A stretch of 64,000 bases of DNA from Podospora comata (Eukaryota; Ascomycota; Sordariomycetes; Sordariales; Podosporaceae): positions 1,488,001-1,552,000 of the forward strand of contig CP071497.1 in assembly GCA_017354895.1 (NCBI GenBank), given 5' to 3'. Under the pieces are notes generated by a model. It did no database searches. It was not told the DNA's origin and saw only the letters and a list, made by a program, of their open reading frames with translations. A program made the position numbers and the translations under genes. Below are positions 1 to 10,672 of this stretch, in pieces (within the stretch, counting starts at the first letter, position 1; each line of letters starts with the position of its first letter).

Positions 1-213
1 TAACCCCCCGGCCGATCCCGCGGTCCTGCGCCACCTTTCTCTCTCTCTCTCTCTCTCTCACCATTTGTCTCTTACAACTTCAGACTTGTTTCTTTCCTTC
101 GGCGTCAATCACCATGAGTTATTAATCACCCAGGTACATACACAAAAGACAGACGCGGTGGTCTCTATGCTACAAGGTACCGGATCATCAGGCGCGGCCG
201 GCGATTCCTCAAG
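1..213. other. Upstream region of the DOMON-b561 gene
   Basis: Non-coding leader and promoter of the gene that starts at 214. A (CT)n pyrimidine tract covers about 39-59, which is common just upstream of fungal start codons. No other element is seen. Confidence 0.5.
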
Positions 214-1791
214 ATGGCCTCACTCACGCTCGCGTTACTGCTTGCCCTCTTCGCCCTCCTCACCTCTGCCGACCCTTCGGTACCCACACAAAACACCCAG
301 TTTTGCAACTTTGGGCACCCCACCGGGCATGCCGATTTCTGCTTTGGTCTGTCGGTGAAAAATCACTCGAGCCCAAAGCCAAATCACGACTTTCACAAGG
401 ATTTTCACGTCAGCTTATCGATCCGCCGATCGGGGAAGCTAGGGTGGACGGCTGTTGGGACGGGGCCGACGATGGCGGGGTCGGTGATGGTTGTTGTTTA
501 CGGGGATCCGGGGAGGGGAAGGCCGGCGGTTAGTGTCAGGAGTGTGGATGGGCATCACCTGCCCGGGACTATTGATCATCAGGGTGTCGATGGGGAGGTG
601 AAAGGGGAGTGGGAGGGGGTTGAAAAAGGGGGGTTGGTGAGGGTGATGAGGGCGGAGTGGGTTCTTTTGGGTGGGGGAAAGGAAGGGAGACATGATGATG
701 AGATGGAGGAATGGGAAAAGCCGGACGGGCCAGCGACGCATGCCGCACGGGTGGAGGTTGTTTGTGAGAAGTGCGATACTTTTGGGAGTGTGCAGAGCTG
801 GGGTGGTGGGGGAACAGGGGGGAGTATGCCGTGGATTTGGGCTTGGAATGATCATCAGGATTTCGAGCATGATGGGGACGGGTTTGAGGTTGGGGCGAAA
901 TTGAAGATGCATAGGCATCGTGAGGGGAGTGGGGGGTTTGGGAGGTTTTGGGTTGATATGCGGAGGGCTGCTCTTGAGGGAGGGAGACATGAGTGGGATT
1001 TTGAGGAAAAGGAAGGGAACAGGAGGGTGGGGACGAGTGATGGGCCGATTGGGGTCGGGGCTTGGTTTGACTTTGTGGTGAGGGTTTGGTCATTGGCGAA
1101 GATTCATGGGGTGGTGATGGGGGTGGGGTTTTTGGGGTTGTTCCCGTTGGGGTTGGTGATGATCAGGATAAATAGTGGGAAGGGGAGGCCGTTTAAGAGG
1201 CATTGGAGGGTGCAGGTTTTGGCCACGACGGTTGCGGTTGTTGGTGCAATGATTGGAGGACGGTTGTCAAAGTGGCATATGCCAAAAACATCACATCAGT
1301 GGTTGGGGGTGGGCATTGTGGTAGGGTTGGTTGTGCAGAGTGTTTTGGGGTGGAGGCACCATGTTGACTTTGTGAGGATCAAGAGACGGACGTGGATTTC
1401 TCACGGGCATATCTGGCTGGGGAGGTTTTTGGTTGCTGGGGGGTTGGTGAATGTGGTTTTGGGCATGTTGTTGTCTGGCAAGGGTGCAGGGTCGGTTTGG
1501 TTGGTCGTCGCGGTGGGAGTGTTGGAGGCGGCTGGGTTGGGCTACTGGCTTTGGAGGGCTGAGAGGCAGAGGAAGCAGGCTGCTGGTGGGGGGGAGGATG
1601 GAACGGAGGCTTTGGCTTTGATGCCGAGGAGTAGCGATGGAGGGGAGAATTATTTTGCATTGGATGAGAGCGAAGAGGAAAGCTCGGATGAGGGTGAGGA
1701 TGGCAAGATGTCGGATGAGGAGTCATCGCGGAAGAGATCAGTGGACTCAGCGACTTCGGTGAAGAAGAGTTTGGCGGCAACGAAGGACTAA
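214..1791 (+). CDS. DOMON domain - cytochrome b561 membrane protein
   Basis: Single-exon gene, 525 aa. An N-terminal signal peptide (hydrophobic run, residues about 2-18) is followed by a DOMON/CDH-type cytochrome domain (about 28-220). Five predicted membrane helices then lie between about 295 and 445. The b561 core is recognisable from histidines in KIHGVVMG, FKRHWRV, TSHQWLG and SHGHIWLGR, which in this family ligate two hemes b. The tail (about 455-525) is Ser/Glu/Asp-rich and probably cytosolic. Such proteins are thought to move electrons across the plasma membrane, passing them to or from extracellular redox partners such as ferric iron or oxidative enzymes; the substrate here is unknown. 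The ATG at 214 is chosen because it directly precedes the signal peptide. Family assignment is secure, function is inferred. Confidence 0.85.
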   Translation: MASLTLALLLALFALLTSADPSVPTQNTQFCNFGHPTGHADFCFGLSVKNHSSPKPNHDFHKDFHVSLSIRRSGKLGWTAVGTGPTMAGSVMVVVYGDPGRGRPAVSVRSVDGHHLPGTIDHQGVDGEVKGEWEGVEKGGLVRVMRAEWVLLGGGKEGRHDDEMEEWEKPDGPATHAARVEVVCEKCDTFGSVQSWGGGGTGGSMPWIWAWNDHQDFEHDGDGFEVGAKLKMHRHREGSGGFGRFWVDMRRAALEGGRHEWDFEEKEGNRRVGTSDGPIGVGAWFDFVVRVWSLAKIHGVVMGVGFLGLFPLGLVMIRINSGKGRPFKRHWRVQVLATTVAVVGAMIGGRLSKWHMPKTSHQWLGVGIVVGLVVQSVLGWRHHVDFVRIKRRTWISHGHIWLGRFLVAGGLVNVVLGMLLSGKGAGSVWLVVAVGVLEAAGLGYWLWRAERQRKQAAGGGEDGTEALALMPRSSDGGENYFALDESEEESSDEGEDGKMSDEESSRKRSVDSATSVKKSLAATKD

Positions 1792-2609
1792 GGTCGCTTC
1801 CAGGTCCTTTACCGTTTATTAACAAAGCAGACAATACAAGCATGTGTGCATTTGTATGATGGGGACTATCGCTTTCTTGATCGCAACCCTTTTCATTATT
1901 TGGCTCGAACTGCAGGCCAAGTGATTGACAAGGCTGTTTTTATCAGCATCACCAGTGCACGAGGTGTTCTTGCAGGCGGTCATCATGTAGAACAAGTTAC
2001 ACAAAGGTCTCGGCAGGTTGCGACACTGACAGCTCAGGTACACCATGCACTGATGATAGCTGCCGAGAACAAAAGGCTCACCTGAAAGGCATCAGTCAGA
2101 ACAACATCGATATGAATATTGGCATCGACAAAATCCATTCTGGCAATGATCAACACCTTTTGCCACCAAGACTTTCGTCTAGACCCGACCGGACTCTTGG
2201 GTCTCCCAAAAGTGCCGCAGCTGATATCTGCCATCCCACCATCTTTCGACATGACGCTAGCGAAAGGCTTTCAGCCTCACCCTTGGGCAACTGCACTTCT
2301 TATTCGCCAAGGCCCTGGTTCACCGCAGTTGGGGATCCTTTTTCGGAATTCTTTGGATTCGAGACGGGCCTGAGGGCAAGCCACACATGATGGAATCGTG
2401 TGGTTGTGGTGGGAGAAGCTGGGTGATGGGAGCCACATTGGTACGGTAGTGATGGGGCTGGGGATATGGGATGCTGTGAGTTGTCGGACTTGGAGGATAG
2501 GAACTTGACAGAGGTTATAAGGTGATGGTCCACGTTGTTGTCCCGCGCAGGAGGATTTGCCTTCTGGCGCATGTCCGATCGTTAATGGGTAAGCCTTCGG
2601 GTGGGAGAG
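1792..2609. other. Intergenic, no supported gene
   Basis: About 820 bases between the DOMON-b561 stop and the Mid2-like start. Short open frames on both strands lack family motifs and consistent codon use. It presumably holds the 3' UTR of the first gene and the promoter of the second. Confidence 0.5.
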
Positions 2610-4737
2610 ATGCGCTTTCAACATCAAGTTGTGCCGCTGGCCGCGACGGCAGCGGGCTGGCTGGGTCGGGTTGAAGGGTCACCTATTGGAAGTCAAAATG
2701 GAATTGCGACGGTAGCGCTACCAGAAACGAGTCCAGTCGGTTACGGAATACTTCGATATGCCTCACCGGACCTTCGACGAAGCTTGCTAGGGGAGGAGGG
2801 AGGCGTGCCAGGTGGGCTTAGCAAGAGACAGTGTGCTGGTCAGCTTATTTGCACCGCATGGATCAACGTCTGCTGCCCGCTTGGAACGACATGTTGCAGC
2901 GCGACGACTTGCTGTCTGGCTGGGTATGGTTGCTATAGTGGGTATTGTCTGAAGGATACGGTGTAAGTTCAAGGCTCATATCTTTCTCCCGACGGGCAGT
3001 ACTAGGTGACGGTGCTGACAGAGTATTGTTAACTGAAAAAGATACACATCGACAGTCACCATAACTGTGTGGACTACCCGATACTCAACTTACACCGACT
3101 ACGAAACATCCTATTCCACCTATGTGAGCCTCAAATACGATTACACCACAGTCACAGTTCGATCGAAGAACGGAGTGGCAACCTCTACAGAATGGACGAC
3201 GGTCACTCGAGAAGCAGCGAAACGACGACAACTGATAGCTCCAACACCAACAAGCACGCATGACGTTGGCCACACTCCGTCGCCGACCAAGCCACCAAGA
3301 TTGGAAGACCTTGGCGCTGAAACGATGGAGTCATCACCAAACCATCCTGGACTTGTCAGACGCGTTCTCGAACGAGCCGGCGTGGTAGAAAAGAGGGCCT
3401 CAACGGCGTGGATAACGGTGTGGCCAACCTGGACGACAACATTCTGGTATTATCGCACGTCCTGGTACTACAGCTATGTGACCAGTGTCAGATACAGCAC
3501 CATCACCAGCACGCAGATCATCTTTGATGGGGCTAGTTCCACAACGACGGTTCGGTCCACCACGACAGTCTTCACCCAAAAGCCACCGCCAGCTCAGACA
3601 CCACCTCCCAACAACCCCCCCGCGGCAGATCCCCCTCCGGCAAATAACACCCCCGCCCCCCCGCCAGCCGACGAACCCGCGCCTACCAAACCCCCCGAGA
3701 CAGTCACATTGACTCAATCCCCGCCCGACAATGGAGGTGCCGGCGGTGGTGGTGGTGATGATACGAACAACACCCCCCCGCCAGCACCAGACACAACACC
3801 CGTCTCAGTAACAGTCTTCGTCACACCATCAGACATCGTCCTCCCCACTGACTCGTCCGCCACCCTCAACCTCAAAACCTCCACCTCGGCAGGAACAGTC
3901 TTTATCATCGCCACAACCGAAACCCCGTCCCCGGCTCCACCTGCCAGCGGTACGCTGCCTCAAGGAACGGTGATAGGGATAGGCGTTGGCTCAGCCTTAG
4001 GGGGTATCGCCCTCATTGCCGCGTTGGTGTTCTTCTTCATCCGCTACCGAAGAAAAAACCCCCCTCCCTCGACCGATGACTCGACCGTGGGCCGCAACTC
4101 CCAAACGGCGGCCATTTCTGGCGGTGGAGCGGGTGGGGGAGCGGGTGGGGGAGCACACGACAGCGCGTTATACGGCGTTTTCGGAAGAAAAGAAATTGAT
4201 TCCAGGTCTCCAAGCGTGACCGTGAGTTCGCCCGTCGCCGGTTCACCCTCCCCCGGGAACCTCACCGGGGCCGGGACGGTCAGTTCCATGTCGCCTCCAC
4301 CACCGGAGCGACAGCAAAGAGGGGGGAGTTATGTCTCTGAACTTGAACAAAATGCGGGACGGAGGACACCCGGGATGGGGGAGCTGCATGAGACGACGAG
4401 GGGGTCGGAACTTTATGATACGGGGTATGGTGGCTATGGATGGAAGCCGCCGCAGGAGTTGCCTGCGAGGAGGTTTTCGCCTGGACTGCAGGAGATGCCT
4501 GAGGAGCCTGGGCATTATGCGGGCATGGGGCAGGATAGGCCTGTGCCGTATAGGCAGTATGATGGGGCTGCTGTGCCGGATTTGAGTGTTGGGCCGACGC
4601 CGCAGATGAGGGGGGAGGATCCGTATGGGTTGGGGGATGTGCCTTATCCGAGCGCGGAGTTGTTGGCTAGGGGGTACGGGGCTGGGTCTGGGGGTGGGCA
4701 GGGGCAGGGGCAGGGGCGGGGTTGGGAGGGAGGGTGA
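2610..4737 (+). CDS. Mid2-like single-pass cell-surface sensor with Cys-rich ectodomain
   Basis: Two exons, 2610-2962 and 3042-4737, joined over a 79-nt GTAAGT...AAAAG intron; 682 aa. Order of parts: signal peptide (about 1-22); a Kex2-like Lys-Arg at about 72-73; a ten-cysteine cluster ending in GYGCYSGYC; Tyr/Thr/Ser-rich stretches with repeated TVWxTxY patterns; a Pro/Thr-rich stalk; one membrane helix at about 428-451 (starting VIGIGVGSALGG) followed by basic RYRRK; and a Gly/Pro-rich cytosolic tail. This architecture matches Mid2/Wsc-type wall-stress sensors and SKG6-type proteins, which signal to the cell-integrity pathway, but the extracellular cysteine module is not the WSC domain. 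The ATG at 2610 directly precedes the signal peptide. The role as a sensor is inferred from architecture only. Confidence 0.72.
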
Positions 4738-5639
4738 TGGGATGGAGTAGGGGGTTTTGGATTAATTGTCAAAACTGAGGGTTTGTGGTTCTGTAATGTA
4801 TGTAGTCAGGGGCTGGAATAGGGGGTGGGATTTGGCTGGGCAACCAAAGGGTGGAGAGGGCTAGCGTGGCATCTTATCCTGATGATCTTATCTTTATGAT
4901 CTTATGCTGGGATTTTTATTCAATGCTGATCTTATCTTAAAGATCTTATCCTGAGGTTTTTATTCGATCCTGATCTTATCGTAAAGATCTCATCATGCCT
5001 GGCGCTGTTCTCGATACGGGTGGCTTCTCAATCCACGTGCACAACGTGATGCCCTGTCTCCACCCACGTCTGTGTATTTGTAGCTCCGGTTGGTCTGCTA
5101 TAGTGCGGTAGCATGGCCTTTGGGTGAGACAGTAAACGAATTGGCACATCTGCAAATAGCCCTGATTGCGTGTGCATCTTTCCGTGTGCAAAACGTTCAG
5201 GAACCCTCTTTACAGCCTGGAAGTGAGGGAAGTGTAGAACTTGGGTGGTCACGTGAGTTTGTGTTAACCTCCTGTCGTGGACAAAGACCGCATGCGGACC
5301 TTTTAAATACTCTGCTTGGCCGGCGCGGGGTAAATTCAATTGAATCTTTATTTTATTTGTTTGTTGTTTTCGCGTCGTGCTCCGATGGTTTTAAATGAAT
5401 CATCGAGCCCATGGTTCGGCGCCCGTCGACCGGTACCTTGCCGGCAAACGCCCATCGCCGACTATATTTTGAGGGTCTTTTAAGGTTCTTGTAGATTCAA
5501 TCGTGGAAACTTTCTCCGCTTCCCCAAGTTTTCCCCTGGCATCCGGGACGGCATCAAACGTTGCCATCATCACCAGGCAGAGGCGGGAAGACCAGCCAAA
5601 CGGAGACATATCTCCACGCCAGCCTTTCCGTATCAGCAG
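4738..5639. other. Intergenic with clustered GATAAG repeats
   Basis: Between the Mid2-like gene and the zinc-finger/Hce2 remnant. The main structure is a set of imperfect repeats at 4870-4997. The rest shows no coding frame with family motifs. An AT-richer stretch at 5300-5400 (TTTTAAATA) could belong to a promoter for the remnant downstream. Confidence 0.5.
4870..4997. repeat. Imperfect ~45-bp tandem repeats carrying CTTATC (GATAAG) boxes
   Basis: Two neighbouring units of about 45 bp (near 4911-4955 and 4956-4997) share a TTTTTATTC head and a GATCTTATC core, and related fragments precede them. CTTATC occurs at 4873, 4887, 4931, 4945 and 4975. Its reverse complement GATAAG fits the core site of fungal GATA factors (AreA/NIT2, SRE, WC type). 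Whether they act as binding sites is inference. Confidence 0.6.
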
Positions 5640-6295
5640 GTAAGTTGATGGGTTTTTTTGAGAGTTGCTTGGATCAAAGCTAACATTGGTTCGTGTAGGT
5701 CGCGCCATGCTTCAACATGTATGAATGCGGGGATTGCTATCGCCGCTTCCCCAGCGGCTGGCCACAGCATTCCCGATTTTGAGTGCTTCACTTGCGACGA
5801 GTACTTCAACGACAACTGGGACCGCTCCGAGCACATGTGGGACTACCGCCATCTTCCCGACGAATACTACGAATGCGAGAAATGCATCGAGGTTTTTGAG
5901 ACCCAGTCCGGGGCCACCAGACTTGAGGTTGAGCGCCATCACTATTGCAACGTCTGCGATCGCACCTTTGACAATCTCAACAGATCCACCCAGCGACTCG
6001 CCTCTGATCTCGGACTGCCAGCGCCTGGCGAACAATCTTTCTGGGAATGGCACCTTCAAGTACAGCAGCTTTGGCAGGCACAAGACGCTTGCTCAGTATG
6101 GATCTTGGTAAGTCTTCACGGTGTTTCAAGGTATGAGGATGGATAGGTGCGGGTTGACTAACTGGCATGTTGGATAAAACAGCGTGTTTGGCGTTGAGGC
6201 GGATGAGTACTGGATTAATAGTATTACGCATATTGGTGATCAGGATACTGTGGAGCCGGAATACGGGAGTGGATGTGTATTACTAGGCGTCTAAA
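5640..6295 (+). pseudogene. Composite fossil: C2H2 zinc-finger fragment joined to an Hce2 (Ecp2-like) fragment
   Basis: The first part (about 5716-5985) encodes a fungal C2H2-type zinc-finger segment with several Cys/His pairs, such as FECFTCDEYF, YYECEKCIEVF and HHYCNVCDRTF. It is followed directly by a fragment resembling the Hce2 domain (homologues of the Cladosporium effector Ecp2), with the family-typical sequences SDCQRLANNL and THIGDQDTV and a GTAAGT...AACAG intron at about 6109-6181 in the usual place for the family. The whole is broken (a few breaks) and incomplete at its 3' end, and I treat it as a fossil. The degree of resemblance suggests it is not very old. Zinc-finger parentage is fairly clear; the Hce2 call is moderate. 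Confidence 0.55.
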
Positions 6296-7114
6296 TAGAA
6301 TAATATAATATTGAAGGTTATAGGTCGACGGTCCACGGTCCCGAGAGTTATATATACAGAGGAAGTAGATAGCTTGAAGATAGTTCCGCAGCATGTAATT
6401 ACAAGTCAAATTCGTTGGTATCAAGACTATTGTGATTGAGACAGTTTAGCTGCACCGAGCCAATTGCCTAGAAGCACCTTCAACTGAGTATTCCTTTCAG
6501 AGGTTCTGGATCGGGGTTCGTCACAATGTTGTCCGAGTCATTAGCACGAGGTTATCCCCATTTGGTCCAGGGGGAGAAGGGAACTTCAACGACAAGCGCC
6601 AACCCTAACCCTTGTAATGGATTCTGTGTTGTTTGTTTAGCTTGGTCTCCTTTAGGCACTCATCTATCGTCCCATGTGTCTGGTTCTCGGGTTTCAAGAG
6701 CCGGAAATACCTCTACAACCCAGGTACAAAAGGTCCATCAGCTCTTCACCCAAACAAAGTACCCCTCCCTCTCTCGATCGAGACCTTCTTCCCCGCACCA
6801 ACCTCCAACGGCCCCCTCACCTGAGGGCCAGTACCTATGCGATTCAAGCGAACGCAACGGCAATAAATCAACAGCCCGGGTATCACAGCTGACCTGCATG
6901 GTCCCGCATTTGTACACGATGCCGAGTCCCAAGAAGGCGTGGTCACCGATTTGCTCCCTGCATGCTGGACGCCATGTACGTAAGTGAGGTGCAGGACATT
7001 GTAGATGGTCGATGTGACGGTGGGGTAAGCGAGCATAAGAACGACTTACCTCCCCTACGATGAACCTCTACCGAGAAGAAGACCCCTCAACTTTGAACAC
7101 GCCAGGCCCTCACC
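6296..7114. other. Intergenic, upstream of the FAD monooxygenase
   Basis: About 820 bases with no convincing gene. Contains an AT-rich patch (about 6290-6360) just after the remnant. Short open frames at 6526-6987 have no motif or codon bias. Confidence 0.45.
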
Positions 7115-8553
7115 ATGACTGACGAGAACCCCCGCCCCTTCAAGAAAGTACATCACCCTCCCCAACACCCTCATCCCGTAACCATGGGTCTGACAGCCCT
7201 CCCAAGGTCCTCATAGTAGGCGCCGGCCCCTCAGGCCTCCTCCTCGCCCTCCTCCTAGCAAAGCACTCCATCCCCGTCAAAGTCCTCGAGTCCGCCTCCC
7301 AGCTCGACCAGCAACCCCGCGCAGCCCACTACGGCACCCCCGCCATCCCCGAGTTCATCCGCGCCGGCATCATCGACCAGCTCCGCGCCAACGGCCTCAT
7401 CCTCTCGACCATGTGCTGGCGTGATCCTGACAGCCACGAGATCATCGCCGGGTTTGACGCCTCTAAAGTCCTCAGTGATGTCGACGGCCAAGACCTGAGA
7501 ACACACTGCTATGTCCTGCAGGATTTGGACGAGCTGATGCTGAAAGAGGTGAGGAGGTACGGTGGGGAGGTGGAGTTTGATGCCGAGGTTGTCGGGGTTG
7601 GTCAGGATGAGGATGGCGAGGTGGGGGGGAGGGCGTGGGTGGAGGTGAAGAGGAAGGGAGGGGAGGTGGAGAGGGAGGAGGCGGATTATGTGGTTGGTTG
7701 TGATGGGGCGAATAGTATTGTCAGGAGGAGCTTGTTTGGGGATCAATTTCCTGGGTTTACTTGGGACGCGCAGATTATTGCTACTAATGTTTGTTCACTC
7801 TCTCATTGTTGTTGTTTTGGGCGTGGCTGGGGCTGACATGGAAACAACAGACGGTGTACGACTTTGAGGGAAAGTTTGGGTGGCATGATGCGAATTTCAT
7901 CGTTCACCCGGAGAACTTCTTTGTAAGCGCCCCTTTTCTGGCAAGGAAAAAGGATGAGAATAGGTGCTAACAACTGCAAGATGGCCGCCCGCATCACAAA
8001 AGACAACATGTACCGCATCACCTACGGCGAAACACCCGGCCTGACCCGAGAAGAGTACATCGCCCGTCAACCCATGAAATTCCAACAGATGCTCCCCGGC
8101 CACCCCAAGCCAGACGAGTACAAGATTGTCAATATTTCACCTTACAAGATGCACCAACGATGTGCCCCCAAATTCCGAGTTGGTCGCATCCTCCTAGCAG
8201 CAGACGCAGCCCATCTGTGTAACCCATGGGGAGGGCTGGGCATAACAGGTGGCTTTGTCGATGTTGGTGGCCTGTTTGACTGTCTTGTGGGGATATGGGA
8301 AAACAAGGCCGGTGAGGATATTCTGGAGCTGTACTCTGAGAAGAGGATTGAGAAGTGGCAGACTGTTATCAACCCCATTTCACAAGAGAACTTCAGGCGA
8401 GTGTCTGATAAGGATCCGAGGACGAGATTTGAGAGGGACGAGTTTATGCAGCTGTTGAAGAAGGGGGAGACGGATGATGTTTTGTTGAAGGATTTGCTTC
8501 TCGGATTCATGGAGGTCAGGTACGACTTTACGCAGCATTATAAGGTCAGGTGA
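7115..8553 (+). CDS. FAD-dependent monooxygenase (phenol hydroxylase / PHBH-like)
   Basis: Four exons: 7115-7147, 7207-7788, 7851-7922 and 7981-8553, all joined in phase 0; 419 aa. Introns are 58-62 nt with CTGAC or CTAAC branch sites. The short first exon encodes MTDENPRPFKK and leads straight into VLIVGAGPSG, the Rossmann FAD motif (GxGxxG). The DG motif is visible as YVVGCDGANSIVRR and the second FAD motif as LLAADAAHLCNPWGG followed by GLGITGG. This group-A flavoprotein family hydroxylates aromatic substrates with NAD(P)H and O2. The protein is shorter than typical phenol hydroxylases because the thioredoxin-like C-terminal domain is absent, as in many fungal members. The substrate is unknown, and the immediate neighbours do not form an obvious biosynthetic cluster. 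Confidence 0.82.
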
Positions 8554-9631
8554 TGCTTGCGGGTAGGACTGGGTCATGAGCCACCCTGGATGGAAGGATA
8601 CAAAGGAGGCAGGATAAGGTAGCCTTGAAAGCTTCAGTGTGATAAGGAACCTATACGGACTGTAGCTTAGTTCCACATCTTGCCCCTTCGGAAAAGCAAG
8701 GTGCACAAACACCTTGCATGAGGACTCCGGCCGTGGTGGAGAAGGGGATTTGAGCCGCTCCAATTGGAGCGTTGACCAACGAATACTACCGTAGTTGACA
8801 TCAACGCATTGCGGATCCACTGGTAGTGACTTGGGTGCCGAAGTGATATAGAGGCTCTGATAACTCCCGCAAGGTGCCGGCGAGTAGATCAAAGACGCGC
8901 GTCCGTCCAGGAATTGTTCTCCACAAAGCTTTCTGAGGACTCCTCCTCACCCAGCGTCAGCGGCAATTCCCTGGAAAAGTACAACATGGTGTCGTCTTGA
9001 ATTCGTTCAAAGGCACCTGACGAAGGTGACTGCCTCATTCTCGTTTATATCCTTATATCCGGTGCCTGGCTTCCCAGGCGCAACATCAGTGTGTAAAGAC
9101 TTGAAGACTCAAAAGAGTAGGAAGGAGAGTCTGGGTAGGTTTAGGATAGGTCGGCATAATGTCACAAGGCGATGGTTGTGTTGACGTAACAGCATGTTGT
9201 ATTGGCAGGATCACTAGTATCAAAGGGGAGATCCGCTCGTGGTGGGGCGTAAGCAGTACTAAAATGCGAGCGTGCCTACTCCGACTGGCGAGCAGGCAGC
9301 TATCTGTTTGTGATGTAACCGACTGGCTCTAGATCTCTAGAAGGATTTGAATACTCCATAACACTAGGTTCATTCAGCAAGCACTGTCAGGCTGTCCGTA
9401 AACCAATGTTGAATCAGGCTAGTATGCAAATACAAGGCTAAGGAAGTCCGATGTGTAGTCCGAGATGGTCGCTCCAGCCTTGTTGGCTCTGAAAGATATG
9501 TCTAGGTAGGTAGGTATAAAGTCTCTTCTTCTGCTCATTTTCAGACTGGATATCTCACCACCAAGCTCTCACAGACCAGCTCTTTACTAGGACTTCAGCC
9601 ATCTCAGCCTATTCCATTCCACTCGTCGAAG
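8554..9631. other. Intergenic, promoter of the KP4-like gene at its end
   Basis: About 1.1 kb without a supported gene. The last part carries a TAGGTAGGTAGG tract (about 9502-9514) running directly into a TATA box. The remainder shows nothing recognisable. Confidence 0.5.
9515..9520 (+). promoter_or_regulatory. TATA box of the KP4-like gene
   Basis: TATAAA about 112 nt before the ATG at 9632, followed by a CT-rich leader. This spacing is normal for a TATA-driven, inducible fungal gene. Confidence 0.5.
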
Positions 9632-10278
9632 ATGCATTTCTCTCAGATCATCCAGTTCACCCTCGTCCTGGCCGGACTGGCCTGCGCCGCTCCTCAGTCC
9701 AACCCCCTCCTTGAGACCGTCATGCTCTCCAACGGCGAGACCACCGTGGCCGTCCAGGTCGAGGCGATGTCCCCTGCCAGCACCGGCCCCCATATCGGCG
9801 GCGAGATCCTCGCCCGCGGCCAGCTCGTCTCCCGCCAGGACTCGATCAACTGCAAGGGCAGCACCCTGTGCAGCAACAGGCAAGGTTTCAAGGACAGCTG
9901 CACCACGGCCAAGAACAAGATCGAGGACACCACGTACGCGAGTGGTGGCGCGTAAGTCCGCCTCTAGCCCTTTTCTTCCTTTTATTCCTCCTCCCGATGG
10001 CTGGTACCTAACACAATCGGCACAAACAGTAAGAGCGGCACGTGCAGCGGTAACTGCGGCATCTTTGTTCAGGGCAAGGATTGCATCGCGACCGGGGCTG
10101 TTATGAGGAACGCCTACAACGCGATCCGCAACAACGGATGCCAGGCTTGCGGGTCAGCCCACTGTAAGTCACAACGTCAATCCCGACAGTTTCAAACGCG
10201 CTTTGGTTCCTAACATGACGGTGCTGCACAGGGAACAATGGTTGCTACATCACCATCAACTATATCACCGGATGCTGA
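9632..10278 (+). CDS. KP4 killer-toxin-like secreted protein
   Basis: Three exons, 9632-9951, 10030-10163 and 10232-10278, with GTAAGT donors; 166 aa. A signal peptide (about 1-19, ending LACAAP) and a propeptide are followed by a mature region of roughly 95 residues with ten cysteines, starting INCKGSTLC and ending NYITGC. The spacing (INCxGSxLC, NCIxxG-type core, NGCQACGSA, final ITxNYxTGC) matches the KP4 fold first known from a Ustilago virus killer protein and later found as chromosomal genes in many ascomycetes. KP4 itself blocks calcium channels of competing fungi; the role here may be antagonism or development and is not shown by sequence. The frame is intact across all three exons and GC-rich like its neighbours, so it looks like a resident, working gene. 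Confidence 0.82.
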
Positions 10279-10672
10279 TCGGCCCTCTTTCAACCTGACA
10301 CCAGACAGGTTCTTTCGTGATGGCCGTGACCTTGACAGAATCAAGAAAGCAGGCTAACGTTTGCTGAGAACTGTGATGAATATGGGATTCCGTTGTGAAT
10401 CAGAGATCGGGTAAAGGATGATGAGGAACGAAGAATGCGGGGGTTGAGAAATAGAAAAAGAGATTGCGTGGGCAGGTACATAGTCTGCACCCGTTCGTGG
10501 ATATACATCATATTTCTCTGGCTTTCTTATAGCACCTATCTGATAACCCAGGTGCCTAGCTAATGTGTGAGAGTGGGATGGGCTTGCTCCTCGGGCTACC
10601 TATCTCTTGATAGACAGGTGAGCTCAAGGTACTGGTGTGTCAGGAAAAAGCTTTGTTTGGCATCAACTAGAA
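10279..10672. other. Intergenic
   Basis: 3' flank of the KP4-like gene and of the convergent AAA pseudogene. No element recognised. Confidence 0.45.
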
